Below are positions 33,593-41,807 of a stretch of 64,000 nucleotides of DNA, piece by piece; the first letter of the stretch is position 1; each line of letters starts with the position of its first letter. The stretch comes from Streptomyces sp. NBC_00523 (GTDB taxonomy: Bacteria; Actinomycetota; Actinomycetes; Streptomycetales; Streptomycetaceae), in assembly GCF_036346615.1 (NCBI RefSeq), contig NZ_CP107836.1, positions 7,006,001-7,070,000 on the forward strand, given 5' to 3'. The notes under the pieces are model-generated. The model made no database searches. It was given only the letters and a program-made list of their open reading frames with translations, and had not been told where the DNA came from. Made by a program: the position numbers and the translations under genes.

Positions 33593-34465
33593 ATGAACGC
33601 CGCACCCGCCACCCCCGCCCGCGACAACGCCCAGGGCCGCGTCTGGCTGATCACCGGCGCCTCCTCGGGCTTCGGCCGGTCCATCGCCGAGGCCGCCCTC
33701 GCCGCCGGGGACACGGTCGTCGCCACGGCGCGCCGACCCGAGGCGCTGGACGACCTCGTCGCCGCCCACCCCGACCGCGCGGTCGCCGTCCGGCTCGACG
33801 TCACCGACACCGCCCGCATCGCCGACGTCGTCGCGGACACCGTCCTCTGGTACGGGCGGATCGACGTGCTCGTGAACAACGCGGGCATGGGGCTCGTCGG
33901 CGCGGTCGAGGAGACCAGCGACCGCGAGCTGCGAGACCTCATGGACCTCCACTTCTTCGGCCCCGCGGCCCTGGTCCGCGCGGTGCTGCCGCACATGCGC
34001 CGCAACGGATCGGGCGCCGTCGTCCAGATGAGCAGCATGGGCGGCCGGTTCACCTTCCCGGGCGTCGGCGGCTACTCCGTGACGAAGTTCGCCCTGGAGG
34101 GCCTGTCCGAAGCGCTGGCCGCCGAGGTGGCCCCGCACGGCGTCAAGGTCCTGATCGTGGAACCCGGCTCCTTCCGCACCGGGTTCGCCGGTGGCGGCGC
34201 CCTGCGCCAGTCCGCGCCCCTGGACGCCTACGCGGACTCCGTCGGCCCGGTCCGCAGCAGCCTGCCCGACTCGGACGGCAAGCAGGAGGGCGACCCCGCC
34301 AAGGCCGCCGCGGCCATCCTGACGGCGCTGGACGCCGAGGACACCCCGCTGCGGCTGCCGCTGGGCAACGACGCGACGGATGCCGTGCTCGGCGCGCTCG
34401 ACGCCTCCCGCACCGAGACGCTCGCCTGGGAGAAGGTCAGCCGCTCCACCGGATTCGACGCCTGA
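33593..34465 (+). CDS. Short-chain dehydrogenase/reductase
   Basis: The 290-residue classical SDR has the nucleotide motif TGASSGFG (about 20-27), NNAG at about 100, catalytic Ser in QMSSMGG, and the YxxxK motif in GYSVTKFALEG. It uses NAD(P)H to reduce a carbonyl or oxidise an alcohol. The EPGSFRTGFAG segment is typical of members acting on small or lipid-like substrates. ATG at 33593 follows GGAG. It is probably controlled by the divergent LysR protein. A long perfect hairpin follows the gene. Confidence 0.9.
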   Translation: MNAAPATPARDNAQGRVWLITGASSGFGRSIAEAALAAGDTVVATARRPEALDDLVAAHPDRAVAVRLDVTDTARIADVVADTVLWYGRIDVLVNNAGMGLVGAVEETSDRELRDLMDLHFFGPAALVRAVLPHMRRNGSGAVVQMSSMGGRFTFPGVGGYSVTKFALEGLSEALAAEVAPHGVKVLIVEPGSFRTGFAGGGALRQSAPLDAYADSVGPVRSSLPDSDGKQEGDPAKAAAAILTALDAEDTPLRLPLGNDATDAVLGALDASRTETLAWEKVSRSTGFDA

Positions 34466-34490
34466 CGCACAGCGGGCGCGCGCCCGCCCG

Positions 34491-34528
34491 CGCGTGTGTG
34501 CCGGAGCGTGCGCCCCGGCACACACGCG
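34491..34528 (+). terminator. Strong hairpin terminator after SDR gene
   Basis: CGCGTGTGTGCCGG (34491-34504) pairs perfectly with CCGGCACACACGCG (34515-34528), a 14-bp stem with a 10-base loop. Confidence 0.8.
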
Positions 34529-34612
34529 CATTCGTGCTTCAAGTGAGGGTGGGGAGCGGACGATCAGGGAAAGTAAGCGGAAGAGAGCACCCCGATTGTA
34601 AAGGCGGCGCCC

Positions 34613-35164
34613 ATGCTGCACGGTGTCGATGTCAGCGCCTATCAGTCCTCGTTCGACACGGACGGACTGGACTTCGTCTTCATCAAGGCCACTGAGGGCC
34701 GTTCGTACGTCAATCCACGCCTGTCCGACCAGACGAAACGGGCCCGCGACGCCGAATGCGTCGTCGGCTTCTACCACTTCCTGTGGCCCGGAAACATCGC
34801 GGCGCAGGCCGAGTACTTCCTGAGCAAGGCGCCGGAGAAGGCCGGCGACCTGCTCGCCGTCGACTGGGAGCAGAATGGCGAGGGCACCCGGCCGAGCAAC
34901 GCCGAGAAGGACCGCTTCATCCGCGAGGTCAAACGCCTGCGGCCGCACCACCGCGTCCTGCTCTACTGCAACCGCTACTTCTGGCTGAACCACGACACCA
35001 CGTCGTACGCCGGGGACGGGCTCTGGATCGCCGACTACGTCAAGGCGGGCCACCCGCGTATCAAGGCGTCCTGGCGCATCCACCAGTACACCGACCGGCC
35101 GCTCGACAAGGACGTCGCGGACTTCTCCTCCCGCTCCGCCATGCGCGCCTGGGCCAAGAAGTGA
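34613..35164 (+). CDS. GH25 lysozyme-like protein lacking a signal peptide
   Basis: The 183-residue protein is a single GH25 (muramidase) domain: Asp6 in MLHGVDVSAYQ, then FIKATEG, VGFYHFLWPG, the catalytic pair Asp84-Trp-Glu86 in AVDWEQ, and RIHQYTDRP. All expected active-site carboxylates are present. It has no signal peptide, transmembrane helix or wall-binding domain, so either it is cytosolic, exported by a non-classical route or by lysis, or it acts on an intracellular target. ATG at 34613 is the first start of the domain. It resembles phage endolysins in lacking an export signal, but no phage genes are near. Confidence 0.85.
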   Translation: MLHGVDVSAYQSSFDTDGLDFVFIKATEGRSYVNPRLSDQTKRARDAECVVGFYHFLWPGNIAAQAEYFLSKAPEKAGDLLAVDWEQNGEGTRPSNAEKDRFIREVKRLRPHHRVLLYCNRYFWLNHDTTSYAGDGLWIADYVKAGHPRIKASWRIHQYTDRPLDKDVADFSSRSAMRAWAKK

Positions 35165-35180
35165 CGCCGGAGGGCACCGG

Positions 35181-35588
35181 TCAGTAGGACTGGAGCTCCA
35201 CGAGATGCCCCTGGGGGTCGCGCACATGGGCGGTGCGCAGCCCCGGCCCCCACTCCGGGCGGTCGCACGCGGGCGCGGTCAACTCGGCGCCGTGGCCCAG
35301 GCAGAGGGCCAGCCCCGCGTCGACGTCCGCCACGCGCAGGACGAACATCGACCGGTCCTGCGCCGGGGGAGGGTTCGCGGGCAGGTGCTTCGTGCCGGCG
35401 ACCGCCGCCATCGCGCTCCGGTCGAACAACACCAGCACGCCCTGACCCTCGACGTCCCAGTGCGCATACGGCCCCGACGCGCTGCCACTGGCGCGTACGG
35501 CACCGATCAACTCCGGCAGCACGGCGTCGTAGAAGCGGAAGCAGTCGGCGAACCGGTCTACCAGCAGGCGGGGATGCAGCGCGTCCAC
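35181..35588 (-). CDS. VOC-family (glyoxalase/bleomycin-resistance) protein
   Basis: The 135-residue protein has the paired beta-alpha-beta-beta-beta units of the VOC fold: PRLLVDRFADCFRFYDAVLPELIG, a FVLRVADVDAGLALCLGHGAEL segment and a C-terminal RTAHVRDPQGHLVELQSY with putative metal-ligand His/Glu. It could be a dioxygenase, resistance or lyase-type protein. It is divergent from a MarR gene with a palindrome between them, so regulation by that MarR is likely. Substrate unknown. Confidence 0.88.
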   Translation of the reverse strand: MDALHPRLLVDRFADCFRFYDAVLPELIGAVRASGSASGPYAHWDVEGQGVLVLFDRSAMAAVAGTKHLPANPPPAQDRSMFVLRVADVDAGLALCLGHGAELTAPACDRPEWGPGLRTAHVRDPQGHLVELQSY

Positions 35589-35610
35589 GGAGGCTCCTTC
35601 AGTAGGTGCA

Positions 35611-35625
35611 CACCCATCATGGGTG
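35611..35625. promoter_or_regulatory. CACCCATCATGGGTG operator between VOC and marR genes
   Basis: A perfect 6-3-6 palindrome lies 22 bases from the VOC start and 19 bases from the marR start. It therefore overlaps both promoter regions and is the obvious site for the MarR dimer. TACGATATA next to it is a possible -10 element. Confidence 0.65.
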
Positions 35626-35644
35626 GGGCCCTACGATATACCTG

Positions 35645-36106
35645 ATGAACGAAACCCCTCCCAGTCTCCTGGGTATGACGACCTATCTCATGTCCAAGAC
35701 CGGCAAGGCGGCGCGCGGCCGGCTCGCCGACCGGCTGGCCGAACGCGGGCTGAGGCTCTGGCACATGGCGGTCCTCGCCGCACTGGCCGACTTCGGCCCC
35801 CATGTGCAGCGCGAACTCGCCGCACGGCTCTCGATCGACCGCAGCGACGTCGTAAAGATCGTGGACGGGCTCGGCGCGTCCGGCCTGGTGGACCGGGCCC
35901 GCGACACCGCCGACCGGCGACGCGTCATGGTCACCGTCACACCGGCCGGCCGCGACCTGCTGGAAAGCCTCAAGTCCGAGGCGCTGGCCGTACAGGACGA
36001 TGTCCTGGCGCCCCTGACGTCCCGCGAACGTACCCAGCTGACCGCCCTGTTGCTCCGCGTCCACGACGGGGCTCGGGAGAACGCACCGGCACGGCCAGGT
36101 CGCTGA
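35645..36106 (+). CDS. MarR-family transcriptional regulator (second)
   Basis: The 153-residue protein carries a MarR winged helix: LWHMAVLAALADFGPHVQRELAARLSIDRSDVVKIVDGL in outline, followed by the wing DTADRRRVMVTVTPAG. ATG at 35645; an earlier in-frame ATG (35606) would run through the palindrome. It is divergent from the VOC gene and probably represses it. A small gene follows 35 bases downstream on the same strand. Confidence 0.9.
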   Translation: MNETPPSLLGMTTYLMSKTGKAARGRLADRLAERGLRLWHMAVLAALADFGPHVQRELAARLSIDRSDVVKIVDGLGASGLVDRARDTADRRRVMVTVTPAGRDLLESLKSEALAVQDDVLAPLTSRERTQLTALLLRVHDGARENAPARPGR

Positions 36107-36141
36107 ACCATTCGGGGCATCAGGTGCGGCAGAATTCCCCG

Positions 36142-36411
36142 GTGACCACACCCGCGGCCCAGCCGCCTCGTGACCGTGCGCTCGGGCGCGGCATCACCAC
36201 CCTCATCCCGCAGGCCGCGCCCGCCACTCCGGCCGAACAGGCGGCGGCCGTCCTGACGGCCATGCGATCCGTTCCGGTGCGCGTCGGCGTCCTCCAGGCG
36301 GCGGTGGTGCTGCTGGAGGAGCGGGTGCGCGCCACTCAGGACGAGGCGGAACGGGCCGCGGCGGCGACCACCGTGGCCATGCTCCGCAGCGCCATCGGAC
36401 AGGCCGGCTGA
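36142..36411 (+). CDS. Small protein with ParB-N-terminus-like motif (89 aa)
   Basis: A GTG-started 89-residue protein. Residues about 12-23 read RALGRGITTLIP, close to the N-terminal motif of chromosomal ParB proteins (GLGRGLxALIP) that contacts the ParA ATPase. The rest is a helical region (about 30-85) rich in Ala, Val and Glu, with VGVLQAAVVLLEERVRATQDEAERAAA that could form a coiled coil. There is no HTH, CTPase or DNA-binding domain. It may bind a ParA/MinD-like ATPase, but this rests on motif resemblance alone. It follows the MarR gene by 35 bases. Confidence 0.6.
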   Translation: MTTPAAQPPRDRALGRGITTLIPQAAPATPAEQAAAVLTAMRSVPVRVGVLQAAVVLLEERVRATQDEAERAAAATTVAMLRSAIGQAG

Positions 36412-36423
36412 CCGACCCCTTGA

Positions 36424-36464
36424 TCACTTCCGCCGAATTCCCGTCGCGCCGGTGCCGGAAGTGA
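36424..36464. terminator. Candidate hairpin downstream of ParB-like small gene
   Basis: TCACTTCCG (36424-36432) pairs with CGGAAGTGA (36456-36464), 9 bp with a 23-base loop, 13 bases after the stop. TGATCA recurs at both flanks (36421 and 36472). Confidence 0.4.
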
Positions 36465-36522
36465 GCCATCCTGATCACCGCTCTCAGCAGGGGCGCGGTG
36501 ATCGAAGGGCAGCGGGGACGCG

Positions 36523-38004
36523 TTGACGAACAGCGGTGTGTACGAGCCGGCGAGCGGTCGGGTACGCGGACGCGCACCGCGCAACGACGTCGTCGCCGTC
36601 CTCGGAATCCCCTACGCCGAGCCGCCGTTCGGCGAGCACCGCCTCCGTGCCCCGCGTCCGCGCGCCCCGTGGCCAGGGGTCCGCGACTGCACGGTGTTCG
36701 GCCCCATCCCGCCCCAGTCCGCCGAACTGCCGGGCGCTCCCTCCTGGTCGCCCGGCGACGAGGACGTCCTGAGCCTCAACATCTGGACCCCCACGACGGC
36801 GTCGGGCCCGCTGCCCGTGCTGGTCTGGATCCACGGCGGCGCCTACACCTTCGGCTCGAGCGCCCAGCCGGACTTCGACGGTACGGCCCTGGCCCGTACC
36901 GGCCTCGTCGTCGTCACCCTCAACTACCGCGTCGGCTTCGAGGGCTTCGGCCACGTCCCGGACGACGCCTGCCCGCCCAACCGGGGACTGCTCGACCAGA
37001 TCGCCGCCCTCGGATGGGTCCGCGACAACATCGCCGCGTTCGGGGGAGACCCGGACAACGTCACGCTGGCCGGGCAGTCGGCCGGAGCCACCTCCGCGGT
37101 CTGCCTGATGGTGATGGACCGCGCGCACGGGCTCTTCCGCCGGGTGATCGCCCACAGCGCGGTCGGCCCCGTCTTCGCCCCGGAGCTGGCCGAGCAGGTC
37201 ACCGCCCGCGTCGCCGCCGCCACGGGGAAACCCTTCACCGAAGCCTCCCCGCAGGACCTGCTGAAGGCTTCGGACCAGGTCGTCGGGGCCTACCGCGCGG
37301 ACCCCGGCTCCGGGGCGCTGCACTGGGACCCGGTCATCTACGGACCGGTCGCCGACGGGGAGGTGCTGCGCGACGACCCGCTCGCCCTCGTCGCCGCAGG
37401 GGCGTCCCGGGACGTCGACCTGCTCGTCTGCCACACGACCGAGGAGTACTGGCTGATGGACGCCGTAGGCAGCGCCTGCGCGGTCCCCACGGACGAGCGG
37501 CTGAAGAGCTTCGGCGCCGACTTCGGCCTGCCGTCCGGGCTCATCGACGGGTACCGCGCGCTCAGGCCCGGCGCCGGACCGTACGAGCTCCACCTCGCCG
37601 TCTACGGGGACTTGATGTTCGGCGTGTACAGCAGCAGGCTCGCCGAGGCTCACACGGCGGCGGGCGGCCGCACCTTCCTGTCCCGGTTCGACCGCAAGGG
37701 CGGGGGAGCGCGGGCCTGGCACTGCGCCGACGTGCCCTTCGCCTTCGGCAATGCGGACGACGAGCGCATCCGGTTCCTCATCGGCGGCGCCGCGCCGACG
37801 CCCGGGGACCGGGCCCTCACGGACCGGATGACCTCCGCCTGGGCCGGGTTCGCGGCCATCGGCGACCCGGGCTGGGAGCCGGGCCCCGGCCACGTCAGGG
37901 TGTGGGGGACACCGGACCTTGCGGCGGCCTCCGGGCACTGGCGGGACAGCGACGCGCTCCGTGCGCTGTGGGACCCGTACACCTACCGCCCCGCCCGCTC
38001 CTGA
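36523..38004 (+). CDS. Type B carboxylesterase
   Basis: The 493-residue protein is a cholinesterase/carboxylesterase-type alpha/beta hydrolase: oxyanion segment WIHGGAYTFGS, nucleophile Ser186 in AGQSAGA (the family usually has GESAGA, here Gln precedes Ser), acid Glu in TTEEYWLM, and a probable His in HCADVPFAFG. It hydrolyses carboxyl esters. It lacks a signal peptide. TTG at 36523 follows a GGGGA stretch and gives the MTNSGVYEPASG start; GTG at 36538 is an alternative. The substrate cannot be deduced. Confidence 0.87.
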   Translation: MTNSGVYEPASGRVRGRAPRNDVVAVLGIPYAEPPFGEHRLRAPRPRAPWPGVRDCTVFGPIPPQSAELPGAPSWSPGDEDVLSLNIWTPTTASGPLPVLVWIHGGAYTFGSSAQPDFDGTALARTGLVVVTLNYRVGFEGFGHVPDDACPPNRGLLDQIAALGWVRDNIAAFGGDPDNVTLAGQSAGATSAVCLMVMDRAHGLFRRVIAHSAVGPVFAPELAEQVTARVAAATGKPFTEASPQDLLKASDQVVGAYRADPGSGALHWDPVIYGPVADGEVLRDDPLALVAAGASRDVDLLVCHTTEEYWLMDAVGSACAVPTDERLKSFGADFGLPSGLIDGYRALRPGAGPYELHLAVYGDLMFGVYSSRLAEAHTAAGGRTFLSRFDRKGGGARAWHCADVPFAFGNADDERIRFLIGGAAPTPGDRALTDRMTSAWAGFAAIGDPGWEPGPGHVRVWGTPDLAAASGHWRDSDALRALWDPYTYRPARS

Positions 38005-38013
38005 TTCACCGGT

Positions 38014-39030
38014 TCACATCGGGGGCAGTTGCAGCGGTCCCCGGCCCTCGCGGACCTTGCCGATCTCCCGCAGCTCGCCCAGCAGCCGCCCGTCCAGGTC
38101 GGTGGTCGCCAGGACGGCCCGGTCGCCCAGGCACGTCTTGTCGCCGTCGGGCTCCTCGCAGTACAGGACGTACCCGGTGAGCCGGTCGACGGCCCCGGGC
38201 TCCAGGCGCCAGATCCACTCGTAGTCGCTCACCTGCACGCGGGGGTGGGCCGCCCGGAGCCGGTCCTTGACGGCGCTCTGGACGGCGGCGGCGAACTTCT
38301 GGCGCTCGGCGAACGGGCGGACGATGCGGGCGCTGCCCGACGCCGGGTCGATCCGCCCGTCCTTCGCGGAGTAGCCGGCGCTGTAGTAGGCGTGCGAGCC
38401 GAGGGCCGCGAGCAGTGAGGTCGCGCTCAGGCGCATGGCCGTCGGCTGCGACTTCTTGCCCGTGGGCCGCTTCTTGGCGACGGCCGGGGAGACCAGGTTG
38501 ACCGACGCGCCCTTCACCTCGGTCCCGTCCTTCCACTCCCGCGCGCACGCTCCGATGTCCTTGAGCAGGCCGGAGACCGTCGCGTTGGTGGGGGAGGCGG
38601 CGATCCAGGGCGACCCGGTCTGCGGGTCGACGGCGAGCACCTCGTGGCCGCAGCGCCGGAACGCGCCGACGAGCACGCGCAGCGCCGCCGCCTCGCGTCG
38701 CCCGCGCTCCACCGCGTCGTCCATCACGCCCCGGCAGTCATGGGTGTTGCAGGTGCCGGCGTCGGCGTCCACCCGCATCCGGACCACGGCGTCGGGGTCG
38801 TCGTTCATCGCGAAGGTGATCTCCGAACCGCTGGAGTGCGGGATCAGGGTGTGCGCCTCGATGACGCGGAGAACGCCCGGGTAGTACTTCTCCGCCAGCT
38901 TCTCGGCGTACGCGCGGTCCTCCTTCGTGGTGGTCACCAGCCCGCACCCCGTGAGCGCGGCCGCGAGGCCGAGCACCAGTGCCCCGGCCACCCCGGCCGC
39001 CGTTCTGCGCCGTCTCGGCGATCCGCCCAT
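38014..39030 (-). CDS. Putative lipoprotein
   Basis: The 338-residue protein has a lipoprotein signal: RRRR basic start, hydrophobic core, and lipobox LTGC (Cys at about 29). The mature part contains paired Cys (GTCNTHDC, RRCGHEV, LYCEEPDGDKTC) that could form disulfides, and no catalytic motif. It should be lipid-anchored outside the cytoplasmic membrane. It is convergent with the carboxylesterase and divergent from the S1 protease. Function unknown. Confidence 0.75.
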   Translation of the reverse strand: MGGSPRRRRTAAGVAGALVLGLAAALTGCGLVTTTKEDRAYAEKLAEKYYPGVLRVIEAHTLIPHSSGSEITFAMNDDPDAVVRMRVDADAGTCNTHDCRGVMDDAVERGRREAAALRVLVGAFRRCGHEVLAVDPQTGSPWIAASPTNATVSGLLKDIGACAREWKDGTEVKGASVNLVSPAVAKKRPTGKKSQPTAMRLSATSLLAALGSHAYYSAGYSAKDGRIDPASGSARIVRPFAERQKFAAAVQSAVKDRLRAAHPRVQVSDYEWIWRLEPGAVDRLTGYVLYCEEPDGDKTCLGDRAVLATTDLDGRLLGELREIGKVREGRGPLQLPPM

Positions 39031-39221
39031 CTCCGCCCGCCCCCTGCTCGCGTTCCGGCCCGCCCAACGGCCGGACCTGCTCCTTCATCTGATGTGACGG
39101 TAGGACGAGGCCGTGCGCGGGGGATGAGTACGGCTACTCAGCCGGCAGCTCGTACGGTCACCCATGTCATTGGCATGGACCTGCTAACAGCTTCTCGGCT
39201 ACAGTCCGGAACGGCACACTC

Positions 39222-39235
39222 TGAGAGCGCTCTCA
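39222..39235. promoter_or_regulatory. LacI-type palindrome TGAGAGCGCTCTCA upstream of protease gene
   Basis: A perfect 14-bp palindrome 66 bases upstream of the TTG start. It differs from the CebR box TGGGAGCGCTCCCA at two symmetric positions, so it fits a LacI/GalR-family operator. Its presence argues against the longer protease reading frame from 39124. Confidence 0.6.
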
Positions 39236-39300
39236 ACGAGGCGCCTCGGACGCCTGCTGTTCCTCCCCCACCCAGCCGGAACAACAGAAGGGCCAAGACC

Positions 39301-40449
39301 TTGAGACGCTCCACAGCTTTGAGAACCGCACTCTCCGCCGTACTTCTCCTCGGAGCCTGGGCGGGCGCGGGCTTCCCCTCGGCCTCCGCCGCCGACGCTC
39401 CCACCGCCGCCCCCGCACCCGCGTCCGACGGCCTGCTCACCGCCATGCAGCGGGACCTCGGCCTGACGGCAACTCAGGCCAAGGCGCGGATCTCCCAGGA
39501 GAAGACCGCCACCGCGCTCCAGCCGAAGGCCCGGCACGCCGCCGGGGCGGCGTACGGCGGCTCCTGGTTCGACCCGGCGACCGGTGGCCTGACCGTCGCC
39601 GTCACCGACGCCGGGCAGGCCGACGCCGTACGGGCCACGGGCGCCGCGGTGCGCATGGTGACCCACACCGAGAAGCGCCTCGACTCGGTCAAGGCGAAGC
39701 TCGACAAGCTGGACGCGCCGCAGGGCGTCAGCAGCTGGCACGTCGACCCCCGCACCAACTCGGTCGTCGTGGACGTGGTCGCGTCGCAGCGTTCTGACAA
39801 CGATGTCCAGGCATTCGTCCGGAAGGCCCGGGCGACCGGTCCTGTCACCGTCGAGGAGACCACCGAGGCGCCCCGCACCTTCTCGGCCGGAACCGTCGGC
39901 GGCGACCCGTACTACACGGGCAACGTCCGCTGCTCCATCGGCTTCTCCGTCTACGGAGGCTTCGTCACGGCCGGTCACTGCGGCCAGGCGGGTGCCGGGG
40001 TCAGCGGCTGGGACGGCTCCTTCATCGGCAACTTCCAGGGCTCGTCGTTCCCCGGCGACGACTACGCGTGGGTCAGCGTGGGCAACGGCTGGTGGACGGT
40101 CCCCGTCGTCCTCGGCTGGGGCACCGTCTCCGACCAGCTCGTCCGGGGCTCCAACGTGGCCCCGATCGGCGCCTCGATCTGCCGCTCCGGCTCCACCTCG
40201 CACTGGCACTGCGGCAATGTCCTCGCCACCAACGACACGGTCAACTACGCCCAGGGCGCGGTCTACCAGATGACCAAGACCAGCGTCTGCGCGGAGGGCG
40301 GTGACTCCGGTGGTTCGTTCATCAGCGGTGACCAGGCCCAGGGTGTCACCTCGGGTGGCTGGGGCAACTGCAGCTCCGGCGGCGAGACCTGGCACCAGCC
40401 GATCAACGAGATTCTGAACCGGTACGGGCTGACGCTCCACACCGCCTGA
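39301..40449 (+). CDS. Secreted S1 (streptogrisin/alpha-lytic-type) serine protease
   Basis: The 382-residue precursor has a signal peptide (about 1-32), an alpha-lytic-type pro-region (about 40-190) and a mature chymotrypsin-fold domain from about AGTVGGDPYYTGNVRCS. The catalytic triad is visible: His226 in TAGHC, Asp253 or Asp254 in PGDDYAW and Ser336 in GGDSGGS. The Cys pairs CSIG/GHC and later SICR/WHC and VCAE/NCS fit streptogrisin disulfides. TTG at 39301 follows AGAAGGG and gives a normal signal peptide. A LacI-type palindrome lies upstream and a strong terminator downstream. Confidence 0.92.
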   Translation: MRRSTALRTALSAVLLLGAWAGAGFPSASAADAPTAAPAPASDGLLTAMQRDLGLTATQAKARISQEKTATALQPKARHAAGAAYGGSWFDPATGGLTVAVTDAGQADAVRATGAAVRMVTHTEKRLDSVKAKLDKLDAPQGVSSWHVDPRTNSVVVDVVASQRSDNDVQAFVRKARATGPVTVEETTEAPRTFSAGTVGGDPYYTGNVRCSIGFSVYGGFVTAGHCGQAGAGVSGWDGSFIGNFQGSSFPGDDYAWVSVGNGWWTVPVVLGWGTVSDQLVRGSNVAPIGASICRSGSTSHWHCGNVLATNDTVNYAQGAVYQMTKTSVCAEGGDSGGSFISGDQAQGVTSGGWGNCSSGGETWHQPINEILNRYGLTLHTA

Positions 40450-40465
40450 CCGCATTCCGCGCGAC

Positions 40466-40498
40466 CCGGGGCCCGCCGAGCGGAACGGCGGGCCCCGG
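40466..40498. terminator. Strong hairpin terminator after protease
   Basis: CCGGGGCCCGCCG (40466-40478) pairs perfectly with CGGCGGGCCCCGG (40486-40498), 13 bp and a 7-base loop, between two convergent genes. Confidence 0.85.
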
Positions 40499-40517
40499 TG
40501 CGTGTGCGTGACGGCCG

Positions 40518-40958
40518 TCAGGCGAGCCGGAGGTCGATGAACGGCACGGTGTCGCCCGGCAGGAGGTACCGCTCGGTCTCCACGAAACCGTTCCGCAATG
40601 CGAACCGCAGGCCCTCGGGGTTCGACTCCAGGACACACGTCTCGATGACCTCGGCGCCCAGCCCCCGGGCCAGCTCCAGCCCGTGCGCGTACAGCTGCCC
40701 GCCGAACCCCCGGCCCCGGTGTTCGGGCAGGATGCGGGCGATCACGGTCCCCACCGGGTTGTCCGCGCCGGGCGGGCGCACCGTGGAACATCCCACCAGC
40801 ACGTCCCCCGCATACGCGACGCACAACCGGTTGCACCCCGCGCGCTCCGTCACTTCCGCGAACGACAGGGGGGCCGTGGGGATGATGGCGTTGTGGACGA
40901 ACCGCCAGTCCAGGAGCGAGGCGTCGCCGTCCACCTCTTCAATACGAAGATCGTTCAT
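40518..40958 (-). CDS. GNAT-family N-acetyltransferase (second)
   Basis: The 146-residue GNAT protein has the CoA loop in ARILPEHRGRGFGGQLYAHGLELAR (RGxG-x-G) and NPEGLRFALRNGF at the end. Substrate unknown. It is convergent with the protease gene. No partner gene is adjacent. Confidence 0.85.
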   Translation of the reverse strand: MNDLRIEEVDGDASLLDWRFVHNAIIPTAPLSFAEVTERAGCNRLCVAYAGDVLVGCSTVRPPGADNPVGTVIARILPEHRGRGFGGQLYAHGLELARGLGAEVIETCVLESNPEGLRFALRNGFVETERYLLPGDTVPFIDLRLA

Positions 40959-41011
40959 CGCGCCAGGAAACCGGCCGCCGGGGCGCGCGTCAACCGCGAC
41001 CGGGGGACAGG

Positions 41012-41084
41012 GCGGGCCGACCGGATTCGAACCGGCGTGCTCCTACATGATGTGAAGGCGCGACGACCTCTGCGCTACGGCCCA
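41012..41084 (-). tRNA. tRNA-shaped gene with atypical anticodon arm
   Basis: The minus-strand 73-nt segment has a 7-bp acceptor (TGGGCCG/CGGCCCG), TA at 8-9, a GCGC-type D arm and a canonical 5-bp T arm with TTCGAAT at exactly the expected distance, plus a discriminator base. No CCA is encoded. The anticodon arm is poor: by length the loop is ACATCAT with C, not U, at position 33 and one T-T mismatch; sliding two bases gives TCATG with CAT but a bulged stem. It may be a degenerate or specialised tRNA-like RNA. Confidence 0.55.
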
Positions 41085-41182
41085 CCCCGCCGGGCAGCCT
41101 ACCGGCCATACGGCCCCGGCCCTGTCACACCCCGGGCTCCCCGCACACCTTCCTGGGGCGGGAGATATCCGAGGAGGCCCCA

Positions 41183-41779
41183 GTGACCACAGTGACCGGA
41201 CCCGGTTCCGTGCAGACCGGTGTCGTGCCGGCGCCCATCCGGCGGGTTCGCGAAGTGCCCGTCTTCCGCAACCGCTTCGGCACGTTGTACAACGACGACG
41301 TCGTCGCCCCGTCCGGGGCCGCCGGGCAGTACCTGCGCTGGCAGGCGCGTAAAGAAGGCGCCGTCGTCGTACCCGTCGGACCGGCCGGGTACGCCTTCGT
41401 GTCGAACTACCGCTACCCGATCCGGGCCGCCTCCCTGGAGTTCCCCCGGGGTTCGGGCGACGACGGGGAAGGGCTCGCGGCGGCAGCCGCCCGCGAACTG
41501 CGCGAGGAGACGGGGCTCGTCTGCGCGTCGCTGCGGTCCCTCGGGGTCATCCACGCCGATACCGGCATCCTCGCCGATCCCATCCAGGTGTACGTCGCCG
41601 AGGTGGACGTGGCGACCGCGGTGCAGGCGGAGCCCGAGGCGATGGAATCGCTCACCGAACCCGTGTGGGTCACTCCCGAGGAGCTGCCGGGGTGGCTGGC
41701 CGAGGGGCGGGTCACCTGTGGCATCACCCTCGCGGCGCTCGCGCTCCTCCACGCGCACGGCCCGGCCGGGAGGTCCTGA
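41183..41779 (+). CDS. NUDIX hydrolase
   Basis: The 198-residue GTG-started protein (GAGGAGG upstream) contains a Nudix box, GSGDDGEGLAAAAARELREETGL: the Arg-Glu-x-x-Glu-Glu-x-Gly core is intact (REETG). It is ADP-ribose/ADP-glucose pyrophosphatase-like in layout, with an N-terminal beta-sheet segment. It hydrolyses a nucleoside diphosphate linked to another moiety. It is convergent with the type III PKS gene. Confidence 0.9.
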   Translation: MTTVTGPGSVQTGVVPAPIRRVREVPVFRNRFGTLYNDDVVAPSGAAGQYLRWQARKEGAVVVPVGPAGYAFVSNYRYPIRAASLEFPRGSGDDGEGLAAAAARELREETGLVCASLRSLGVIHADTGILADPIQVYVAEVDVATAVQAEPEAMESLTEPVWVTPEELPGWLAEGRVTCGITLAALALLHAHGPAGRS

Positions 41780-41807
41780 CCACGCTTCACCCGAGACACC
41801 CGGCCGC

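Noticed and set aside
39124..39300. Upstream ATG for the S1 protease
   Set aside because: It would place 59 non-signal-like residues before the signal peptide and run through a LacI-type palindrome.
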